DNA of 44,312 nucleotides from Mxb001 sp964537955 (GTDB lineage: Bacteria; Actinomycetota; Actinomycetes; S36-B12). The notes under the pieces are model-generated. The model had not been told where the DNA came from. It saw only the letters and a list, made by a program, of their open reading frames with translations, and did not search any database. The stretch spans positions 1 through 44,312 of the forward strand of contig CAZICY010000012.1 of NCBI GenBank assembly GCA_964537955.1, in the 5' to 3' direction. Positions 39,060-44,312 of this stretch are shown here, one piece after another (positions within the stretch are counted from its first letter, which is position 1; each line of letters begins with the position of its first letter). A program made the position numbers and the translations under genes.

Positions 39060-40128
39060 CGTTGTCGCGGACGTGAGTCGCCATCCCAGCCCCGCGCTCG
39101 GCCTGCCCGGCGCCTGCCCCCCACCGGATGGCTCCCCCGACGAGGGCGTGCCCTGGCACTACGGCGATCCGCACGCCGAGCAGCGACGCCTCGCGGCGGG
39201 AGAGGGGGCGGTCGACCTGTCGCACCGCGGGGTCATCACCGTCACCGGTCCCGATCGACTCACGTGGCTGCACAGCCTCACCACCCAGCACCTCGAGGCG
39301 CTCGCGCCCGGATCCTCCGCGACGGCGCTCGTCCTCAGCCCGCACGGTCACGTGGAGCACGAGCTGCACCTCGCCGACGACGGCACCACGACCTGGATCA
39401 CTGTCGAGCCCGGCACTGCCCCGGCGCTCGTGGCCTACCTCGAGTCGATGCGCTTCATGCTGCGCGTCGAGGTGGCCGATGCGAGTTCCGACTGGGCTGT
39501 CGTGTGGCAGCCCGTGCGCGAGTCGCACCCCGATCGCGTCACCTGGCTGGTGCCCGCCGACATGGCCGGTGCCGGAGCGACCGACGCGGGAAGCGATCGT
39601 GGCGGAGATGCGTCGAAGTACGTCGACCGTCGGCCCGACGTGCTCATCGGTCGCGAGGTGATCGTCCCTTGGCAGGAACTCCTCGCGGAACTCGGCGAGC
39701 AGCCCGCGGGCACGTGGGCCCTCGAGGCCCTGCGCGTCGCCGCAGCGGTGCCCAGGCTCGGCAGCGAGACCGATCACCGCACGCTCCCGCACGAGGTCGG
39801 CTGGATCGGTCCCGCGGTGCACCTGGCGAAGGGCTGCTACCGCGGCCAGGAGGCCGTCGCGCGCGTGCACAATCTCGGCGCTCCACCGCGCCGACTGGTG
39901 CTGCTCCACCTCGACGGCGGCGCGGAGGCTCTCCCGGCGCACGGCGACCCCGTGCTGCTCGGCGACCGCGAGATCGGCTGGGTCGCCTCGTCGGCCCGCC
40001 ACTTCGAGCTGGGTCCCATCGCCACCGCCGTCATCAAGCGGTCCGTCGACCCTGCGGCCGACCTCGTCGTACGCGCGGAGTCCGGCGATATCGCCGCTGG
40101 CCAGGAGCCGGTCGTCCTCGTCCGCTGA
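39052..40128 (+). CDS. ygfZ: Folate-binding Fe-S cluster repair/assembly protein YgfZ
   Basis: A 358-residue GcvT-like protein. The signature K-G-C-Y-x-G-Q-E is present in HLAKGCYRGQEAVARVHNLG (about 261-280). The folate-fold start is GAVDLSHRGVITVTGPDRLTWLHSLTTQ (about 53-80). YgfZ/IBA57-type proteins use tetrahydrofolate in Fe-S cluster assembly or repair. A short hydrophilic insertion (GAGATDAGSDRGGDASKY, about 173-190) looks variable. The ATG lies within the last codons of the fur gene, so the two are coupled. The M. tuberculosis counterpart (Rv0811c) sits in an equivalent neighbourhood. Confidence 0.92.
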   Translation: MADVVADVSRHPSPALGLPGACPPPDGSPDEGVPWHYGDPHAEQRRLAAGEGAVDLSHRGVITVTGPDRLTWLHSLTTQHLEALAPGSSATALVLSPHGHVEHELHLADDGTTTWITVEPGTAPALVAYLESMRFMLRVEVADASSDWAVVWQPVRESHPDRVTWLVPADMAGAGATDAGSDRGGDASKYVDRRPDVLIGREVIVPWQELLAELGEQPAGTWALEALRVAAAVPRLGSETDHRTLPHEVGWIGPAVHLAKGCYRGQEAVARVHNLGAPPRRLVLLHLDGGAEALPAHGDPVLLGDREIGWVASSARHFELGPIATAVIKRSVDPAADLVVRAESGDIAAGQEPVVLVR

Positions 40129-40130
40129 TG

Positions 40131-40598
40131 TCAGTCGACGTCGATGATGATCGTCGTCGGCCCGTCGTTCACCAGGCTCACCCGCATGTCCGCGCCGAAG
40201 CGGCCCGTCGCGACATGGGCGCCGCGCGAGCGCAGCTCGTCGGCCACCACGGCGACGAGCGGCTCCGCCACCGGGCCGGGCGCGGCGGCATCCCACGTCG
40301 GGCGGCGTCCCTTGCGAGTGTCGGCATAGAGCGTGAACTGCGAGACGACGAGCACCGGCAGTCCGAGGTCGGACGCGGACACCTCCCTGGCGCCGCCGGG
40401 TGCCGCGCACGCCTCGAAGCGGCTCGCATCGAAGATCCGCAGGTCGTAGGCCTTCTGTGCGAGCCGGCGCGCGATGGACTCATCGTCGGTGTGCGTGACT
40501 CCCACGAGCATGAGCAGGCCCGGGCCGTCGATGCGCCCCACCTCCTCGCCGGCGACGACGACATCGGCCCCGTCCACGCGCTGGATCACGGCTCGCAT
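40131..40598 (-). CDS. dtd: D-aminoacyl-tRNA deacylase
   Basis: A 155-residue DTD that removes D-amino acids (and glycine from mischarged tRNA-Ala) from tRNA. The start is MRAVIQRVDGADVVVAGEEVG. The active-site motif is VVSQFTLYADTRKGRRPTW (about 84-102). The cross-subunit Gly-cisPro motif is in VSLVNDGPTTIIIDV near the C-terminus. Length is typical (about 145-155). ATG 40598 stands 6 nt after TACCGT, so the longer open frame upstream is not real. Stop codons of ygfZ and dtd are only 2 nt apart, tail to tail, without room for a terminator. Confidence 0.95.
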   Translation of the reverse strand: MRAVIQRVDGADVVVAGEEVGRIDGPGLLMLVGVTHTDDESIARRLAQKAYDLRIFDASRFEACAAPGGAREVSASDLGLPVLVVSQFTLYADTRKGRRPTWDAAAPGPVAEPLVAVVADELRSRGAHVATGRFGADMRVSLVNDGPTTIIIDVD

Positions 40599-40604
40599 GC
40601 ACGC

Positions 40605-40658
40605 ACGGTAGCGAGCGCACGTGCCCGCGACGGCACCCCACCGCTGACCTGACAGGAT
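40605..40658. promoter_or_regulatory. Divergent -10 elements for dtd and the asparaginase gene
   Basis: Minus strand: TACCGT (40605-40610), 6 nt before dtd ATG. Plus strand: CAGGAT (40653-40658), 6 nt before GTG 40665. The 66-nt gap between starts therefore holds two back-to-back leaderless-type promoters. Confidence 0.5.
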
Positions 40659-40664
40659 GCGCGC

Positions 40665-41603
40665 GTGAGCGAGGTCCTGGTCGAGGTTCGCCGCGGTGGT
40701 GTCGTCGAAGGCGTTCACCGCGGCCACGCGGTCGTGCTCGCACCGGATGGCTCCGTCGAGCGTGCGTGGGGGGACCCGCACGCGAGGATCCTGCCGCGCT
40801 CCTCCAACAAGCCCGCGCAGGCGACGGCCATGGTGGGCGCGGGCCTCGCCCTCGACGGCGAGCTCCTCGCGCTGGCCTGCGCCTCGCACAGCGGCGAGGA
40901 CTTCCATCTCGAGGGGGTACGCCGCATCCTCGCCCAGGCCGGCCTCGACGAGTCGAGGCTGCTCACTCCACCGGAACTGCCGATCGACGACGTCGAGCGA
41001 CTGCGGGTCCAGGTGTCCGGCGGGGAGCCCACGTCGGCGCTCATGAACTGTTCGGGCAAGCACGCGGCCATGCTGCTCACCTGCGCGGTCAACGACTGGT
41101 CCCTCGCGGACTACACCGATCGGGAGCACCCCCTCCAGGTCGCGATCCGCCGTGAGATCGCCGAGCGTGCGGGCGAGGAGCCGTGGGCGGTGGCCGTCGA
41201 CGGCTGCGGGGCGCCTGTCTTCGGGCTGAGCGTCACCGGGCTCGCACGCCTGGGTGCCCGCGTCGCGACCGCGGATGACGCGCCCGCCCGTCGCGTCTCC
41301 TCGGCCATGCGCGAGCACGCCGAGTGGGTGGCCGGCACCCGCCGCGACGCCGCCGCCCTGCAGCGCTCCCTCGCCGGCTCGCTCGTCAAGGAGGGCGCCG
41401 AGGCGGTCTACCTGGTCGTGCTAGCCGATGGGCGTTCCATCTCGCTCAAGATCGAGGACGGATCGGGTCGTGCTCGGCCCGTCGCGATGGCGGGCATCCT
41501 CCGGTCGATCGGGATCGACAACGAGGTCATTGCCGAGCAGTCGCGTCAGGTGCTCCTCGGCGGCGGGCGCCCCGCGGGAGAGATCGTCTCGGTGGTCGGC
41601 TGA
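40665..41603 (+). CDS. L-asparaginase, rhizobial (class 3) type
   Basis: A 312-residue asparaginase of the Asparaginase_II Pfam family, unrelated to E. coli AnsA/AnsB. It retains the serine-lysine pair in LPRSSNKPAQA (Ser-Ser-x-Lys), CSGK (Cys and Lys of the metal/active site) in MNCSGKHAAML, and the second Cys in DGCGAPVFGLS. These are the positions described for the Rhizobium etli ReAV enzyme. It should hydrolyse asparagine to aspartate and ammonia in the cytoplasm. APC permease follows 2 nt after its stop, suggesting uptake of the same amino acid. Confidence 0.9.
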   Translation: MSEVLVEVRRGGVVEGVHRGHAVVLAPDGSVERAWGDPHARILPRSSNKPAQATAMVGAGLALDGELLALACASHSGEDFHLEGVRRILAQAGLDESRLLTPPELPIDDVERLRVQVSGGEPTSALMNCSGKHAAMLLTCAVNDWSLADYTDREHPLQVAIRREIAERAGEEPWAVAVDGCGAPVFGLSVTGLARLGARVATADDAPARRVSSAMREHAEWVAGTRRDAAALQRSLAGSLVKEGAEAVYLVVLADGRSISLKIEDGSGRARPVAMAGILRSIGIDNEVIAEQSRQVLLGGGRPAGEIVSVVG

Positions 41604-41605
41604 CC

Positions 41606-42793
41606 ATGGCGGAGCTGCGCCGCGTCCTCGGCGTGCGGGGAGCGGCTGTCGTCGGGCTCGGTGCCATGCTCGGCACGGGGGTCTTCGCCGCGTGGACCCC
41701 GGCGGTCGGGCTCGCGGGCAGCGCACTGCTGGTCGCCCTCGGCCTGGCCGCGCTGGTGGCGGCCCTCAATGCGTCCTCGACGGCGTCCCTCGCGCGCGTG
41801 CTCCCGCAGTCCGGCGGGGCCTACGCCTACGGGCGCGCCTACCTCTCCCGCCCGGCGGGAGTCCTCGCCGGCTACGCCTTCGTCCTCGGCAAGGCCGCCT
41901 CCGCGGGTGCCGCGGCGCTCACCATCGGCGCATATGCCTGGCCCGGCCAAGCACGCGTCGTCGGGCTGGTCGCGGTCCTGCTCGCCCTGGGCCTGGACCT
42001 GCGCGGCATCGTCAAGTCGGTCCGCGTGACGGCCGCCCTCGTGGCCTTCGTGCTCGTGGTGCTCGCCACGCTGGCCGTGGCCTCACTTGCCCTTGCGCCG
42101 TCGGCCGCCGCGGGATCGGCGCAACTCCCGACCGTCTCGGGCCTGGGCGTCATCGCGGCCGCAGGCATCCTCTTCGTCGCCTTCGCCGGCTATGCGCGCA
42201 TCACGGTGCTCGGGGAGGAGGTGCGCGATCCTGCGCGCACGATCCCGCGGGCGATGATCGTGAGCTTCGCGATCATCATCGTCGTCTACGCCGTGCTGGG
42301 AGTGGTCGTCCTGCGCGCAGTCTCCGGCGGCCTGACACTCTCCGCTGCGCCACTGGAGAGCATCGCTGCTGAGGTCGGGTCGAGCGCCCTCGACGTCCTC
42401 GTGCGTGTCGGGGCGGTCGTCGCGGCAGGGGCCGTGCTGCTGTCGCTCATCGCCGGCATCGGGCGCACCCTGTTCGCCATGGGCCGCGGGGGCGATGCGC
42501 CGCGCGCATTGGATCGGGTATCCGAAGGGACCCGGGTGCCCGCGCGGGCCGAGATCACGGCCGCCGCACTGGCCGCCGCGGTCGTCCTCGTCGGCGGCAT
42601 CGGCTTCGCCCTCGCCCTGTCCGCCGCGCTCATCCTCACGTACTACGGCGTGGCCCACGTGGCCGTGCTGGCCCGAGTCCGCAGGGGGGACTTCCCCCGC
42701 GCCCTGGGTGTGACGTCGGCCCTGGGGCTCGCGGGCTGCCTCGTCGTCGTGGGTGGGCTCCTGGCGGCCGCGGGCGACCTCCTCCCCGGGTGA
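41606..42793 (+). CDS. APC-family amino acid permease
   Basis: A 395-residue transporter with about 11-12 hydrophobic segments. TM1 has the unwound GxG motif (VVGLGAMLGTGVFAAW, about 14-29). SGGAYAYGRAYLSRPAGVLAGYAFVLGK is the TM3 region, and FVAFAGYARITVLGEEVRDPARTIPRAM the TM6-7 region, with the conserved E-E-x-R-x-P. It is somewhat shorter than typical APC members (about 450). Coupling to the asparaginase gene hints at asparagine or aspartate as substrate, an inference from context only. Confidence 0.9.
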   Translation: MAELRRVLGVRGAAVVGLGAMLGTGVFAAWTPAVGLAGSALLVALGLAALVAALNASSTASLARVLPQSGGAYAYGRAYLSRPAGVLAGYAFVLGKAASAGAAALTIGAYAWPGQARVVGLVAVLLALGLDLRGIVKSVRVTAALVAFVLVVLATLAVASLALAPSAAAGSAQLPTVSGLGVIAAAGILFVAFAGYARITVLGEEVRDPARTIPRAMIVSFAIIIVVYAVLGVVVLRAVSGGLTLSAAPLESIAAEVGSSALDVLVRVGAVVAAGAVLLSLIAGIGRTLFAMGRGGDAPRALDRVSEGTRVPARAEITAAALAAAVVLVGGIGFALALSAALILTYYGVAHVAVLARVRRGDFPRALGVTSALGLAGCLVVVGGLLAAAGDLLPG

Positions 42794-42815
42794 CCGACGT
42801 CACGCTTGCTCCCGC

Positions 42816-42840
42816 TAGCGTTCCGCTTGCAATTGCAAGC
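42816..42840 (+). promoter_or_regulatory. Putative promoter with 16-bp palindrome upstream of the XRE gene
   Basis: TAGCGT (42816-42821) could be a -10 element with transcription starting near 42828. The perfect palindrome GCTTGCAATTGCAAGC (42825-42840) would then lie across the start site, a good position for autorepression by the downstream XRE regulator. CACCAT at 42850-42855, 6 nt before the ATG, is an alternative leaderless -10. Confidence 0.5.
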
Positions 42841-42861
42841 ACTTGGGAGCACCATGGAGGC

Positions 42862-43245
42862 ATGGCACGCATCGAGGCGCTCGGGGACTACATCCGCGAG
42901 CAGCGCGACCAGGCTCAGATGTCCGTCCGGCAGCTCGCCGCGGCGGCGGGGGTGTCCAATCCCTACCTGAGTCAGATCGAGCGCGGCCTGCGTCGCCCGA
43001 GCGCTGACATCCTCAATCGACTTGCCGGCGCCCTGCGCATCTCGGCCGAGACGCTCTACGTCCAGGCCGGGATCCTCAGCGAAGACGATCGACCGGAGGC
43101 GAGTCTCTCCGTGGTCGACGCGATCGCTGCCGACACCAGCCTGACCGAGGCGCAGCGGCGCACGCTGCTGGAGATCTACCGGGCCTTCCAGGCCGAGAAC
43201 CGCGCCGGGGAGACCCCCCGGGACTCACGAGAGGACATCGCATGA
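42862..43245 (+). CDS. XRE-family helix-turn-helix regulator (Rv0474-like)
   Basis: A 127-residue DNA-binding protein. The HTH_3 domain is at about 5-62 (LGDYIREQRDQAQMSVRQLAAAAGVSNPYLSQIERGLRRPSADILNRLAGAL). The C-terminal part (SLTEAQRRTLLEIYRAFQAEN) is predicted helical. Its place directly before an HbhA-like gene and a DUF2516 gene equals the mycobacterial order Rv0474-Rv0475-Rv0476. ATG 42862 is chosen from the domain start. GGAGG sits only 1 nt before it, too close for a normal ribosome-binding site. The stop overlaps the next ATG (ATGA), so regulator and HbhA-like protein are coupled. Confidence 0.88.
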   Translation: MARIEALGDYIREQRDQAQMSVRQLAAAAGVSNPYLSQIERGLRRPSADILNRLAGALRISAETLYVQAGILSEDDRPEASLSVVDAIAADTSLTEAQRRTLLEIYRAFQAENRAGETPRDSREDIA

Positions 43246-43871
43246 GCACGCCCGAGACCCACAAGGTCACCGCTGCCCAGACGGCGGCTGCCAAGAAGCC
43301 CGCTGCCAAGAAGTCGACGGAGAAGGCCAAGCCCAAGAACGCTGTCGCCGCCGCGCGCGCGACGACCGCCAAGGCTGCCGCGACTGCCAAGGACACCACC
43401 AGCAAGGCCGCGACGTCCGCCAAGGCCACCACCATCAAGGCTGCGACGACGGCCAAGGAGACCACGGCCAAGGCTGCGACGACGGCCCAGCAGGCGGTCA
43501 ACAATGTCGCGCCGCGGACGGTCCCCTTCACCTCCATCGAGATCCCGGCGATCGAGATCCGGTCCTTTGAGATGCCGAAGTTCGACACGCCCTCGGTGGT
43601 CGCAGATGTCATCGAGTCCGTGCAGGAGAGCGTCGTCTCCGTTCCCGAGACGGCCAGCCGTGCGTGGCACCAGGTCACCGACCTTGGTCGCGATGCCCGC
43701 GAGCAGGCCCATGACCTGGCCGCCGATGCCCGCGAGCGCGCCGTGCGCCTGGCTCGCGAGGCGAAGTCGACCGCTACGTCGGTCGCCACCGAGGCCAAGG
43801 CGACCGCGTCCAGCGTCGCCCACGGTGCGGAGCGCACCGTCGTCCTCGTCCGCGAGGCCGTCGGCATCTAG
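43242..43871 (+). CDS. HbhA-like lysine/alanine-rich repeat protein
   Basis: A 209-residue, helix-forming protein with no signal peptide or membrane span. Residues 8-40 are Lys/Ala-rich. Residues 41-84 are four tandem 11-mers: TTAKAAATAKD, TTSKAATSAKA, TTIKAATTAKE, TTAKAATTAQQ. Residues 85-150 form a non-repetitive middle with alternating Ile/Phe/Pro (TSIEIPAIEIRSFEMPKFDTP). Residues 151-205 are five more 11-mers (DAREQAHDLAA to GAERTVVLVRE). Mycobacterial HBHA has the Lys-rich tail at the C-terminus. Here the basic repeats are N-terminal, so the order is reversed. HBHA-like proteins bind heparin or polyanions, and phasin- or histone-like roles are alternatives. Confidence 0.8.
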   Translation: MSTPETHKVTAAQTAAAKKPAAKKSTEKAKPKNAVAAARATTAKAAATAKDTTSKAATSAKATTIKAATTAKETTAKAATTAQQAVNNVAPRTVPFTSIEIPAIEIRSFEMPKFDTPSVVADVIESVQESVVSVPETASRAWHQVTDLGRDAREQAHDLAADARERAVRLAREAKSTATSVATEAKATASSVAHGAERTVVLVREAVGI

Positions 43872-43887
43872 GTCTCGGGCAACCGAG

Positions 43888-43922
43888 TCACCCACCGGCA
43901 CAGCATCACCCACCGGCACAGC
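43888..43922 (+). repeat. Tandem 17-nt direct repeat downstream of the HbhA-like gene
   Basis: TCACCCACCGGCACAGC occurs twice without mismatch (43888-43904, 43906-43922), one base apart, giving an 18-nt period. It lies between the HbhA-like stop and the hairpin. No function is evident, and slippage duplication is possible. Confidence 0.75.
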
Positions 43923-43954
43923 GCGCCCCGCCTGCGGAATGCAGGCGGGGCGCG
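43922..43954 (+). terminator. GC hairpin after the XRE-HbhA-like operon
   Basis: CGCGCCCCGCCTGC (43922-43935) pairs perfectly over 14 bp with 43941-43954 around a GGAAT loop. There is no U-tract, as is common in high-GC actinobacteria. The -10 of the next gene starts at the very next base. Confidence 0.65.
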
Positions 43955-43960
43955 TACGTT
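43955..43960 (+). promoter_or_regulatory. Putative -10 element TACGTT for the DUF2516 gene
   Basis: TACGTT is followed by 6 nt (GGAGGG) and ATG 43967. The spacer also resembles a ribosome-binding site, but with no gap to the ATG. The preceding hairpin occupies the -35 region. Confidence 0.45.
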
Positions 43961-43966
43961 GGAGGG

Positions 43967-44245
43967 ATGTTCGATCTCACCCAGAACCTCGTCATCACCG
44001 TCCTGTGGGTCGTCTTCGGGGTGGTGAAGATCTGGGCGTTCGTCGACTGCGTCCGCCGCCCCGCCCAGGCCTTCCCGGCGGTGGGTCGCGTCTCCAAGCT
44101 GCTGTGGCTGCTGCTCACCGGCATCGCGATGCTCACCGGCCTCATCCCGGGCCTCACGCTCGGCATCATCGGGATCGCCGGCATCGTCGTGGCGCTCGTC
44201 TACCTCTTCGACGTCCGCGTGCGCATCGCCGAGATCACGAGCTAG
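43967..44245 (+). CDS. DUF2516-family small membrane protein (Rv0476-like)
   Basis: A 92-residue membrane protein with three hydrophobic segments: about 8-27 (LVITVLWVVFGVVKIWAFVD), 45-62 (LLWLLLTGIAMLTGLIPG) and 64-82 (TLGIIGIAGIVVALVYLFD). CVRRPAQAFPAVGRVSK forms the conserved basic loop between helices 1 and 2. The family is confined to actinobacteria and functionally undefined. It follows the XRE-HbhA-like pair, as in mycobacteria, but a hairpin and its own -10 suggest separate transcription. The final residues (DVRVRIAEITS) are cytoplasmic-looking. Confidence 0.85.
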   Translation: MFDLTQNLVITVLWVVFGVVKIWAFVDCVRRPAQAFPAVGRVSKLLWLLLTGIAMLTGLIPGLTLGIIGIAGIVVALVYLFDVRVRIAEITS

Positions 44246-44257
44246 CTCACGGCTCGA

Positions 44258-44312
44258 TCACTTCCACTCGCTGCCCTCGGGCATGTAGCCGTGCTCCTGC
44301 CACATCCACAGG
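44258..44312 (-). CDS. 3' end of a minus-strand gene (partial, unidentified)
   Basis: The last 17 codons of a minus-strand frame enter from the right edge: LWMWQEHGYMPEGSEWK, then TGA. The aromatic, acidic end looks like a genuine C-terminus rather than a random frame, and the position is convergent with the DUF2516 gene, 12 nt after its stop. I cannot assign a family from so few residues. Confidence 0.45.
   Translation of the reverse strand, partial: LWMWQEHGYMPEGSEWK

Noticed and set aside
1..44312. Phage, insertion sequence, CRISPR, tRNA, rRNA or defence-system content
   Set aside because: No transposase, integrase, terminal inverted repeats, spaced direct-repeat array, tRNA-like cloverleaf or known defence domain was recognised on either strand.

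Overview
The window is very GC-rich throughout and reads as chromosomal DNA of a high-GC actinobacterium. The evidence is the set of lineage markers: mycothiol synthase (mshD), the orphan regulator GlnR, a TIGR03085/maleylpyruvate-isomerase-type protein, a pst operon behind a Streptomyces-type PHO box, a CYTH-CHAD protein next to ppk and a MutT1-type Nudix-phosphatase, and an XRE regulator / HbhA-like / DUF2516 trio matching the M. tuberculosis Rv0474-0476 order. No phage, insertion sequence, CRISPR array, tRNA or rRNA was found, and no stretch over 300 bases lacks a gene. The window is almost entirely coding, with many 4-nt ATGA/GTGA overlaps.

Layout. 1-1577: a mycothiol-S-transferase-like protein and a one-domain voltage-gated cation channel. 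1587-8890: a xylose locus in the order xylB, xylA, xylF, (terminator) xylG, xylH, ROK regulator, covering uptake, isomerisation, phosphorylation and probable control. 8909-13479: Gfo/Idh/MocA oxidoreductase and L,D-transpeptidase on the minus strand, divergent from a large GH63/MGH1-like glycosidase. 13476-18432: a TPP-dependent decarboxylase divergent from an aldehyde dehydrogenase, a DadA/SoxB-like FAD oxidoreductase and a TetR regulator. These could form an amino acid to keto acid to aldehyde to acid module. 18530-20595: Tat-type lipoprotein sulfatase with a coupled membrane protein. 20628-25042: glgA(glgM)/glgC divergent pair, with two EamA transporters coupled behind glgA. 25056-26777: SDR, a small cysteine-containing protein, SRPBCC protein, CopZ-like metal-binding protein.

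26802-37139 (minus strand): pstS-pstC-pstA-pstB, MutT1-like, CYTH-CHAD, ppk, mshD and glnR, a phosphate/polyphosphate/nitrogen/thiol block. 37159-40128 (plus): alpha/beta hydrolase, a 33-residue membrane peptide, nitrobindin-like protein, Fur-family regulator, YgfZ. 40131-42793: D-aminoacyl-tRNA deacylase divergent from an asparaginase and an APC permease. 42862-44245: XRE regulator, HbhA-like 11-mer-repeat protein, DUF2516 membrane protein. Both edges carry partial minus-strand frames.

The most general sequence signal is regulatory. About eighteen genes have a hexamer with A at position 2 and T at position 6 (TAGGCT, TAGCGT, CAGGAT, TACCGT and similar) ending exactly 6 or 7 nt before the start codon, with no Shine-Dalgarno sequence. 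That is the signature of leaderless transcription, and it was used here to choose several starts. I found no clearly new defence or mobile system. The best leads are the FAD/TPP/ALDH module, the HbhA-like protein with 11-mer repeats at both ends, the His-rich insert in MshD, the non-canonical channel filter, and the duplicated start region of pstB.
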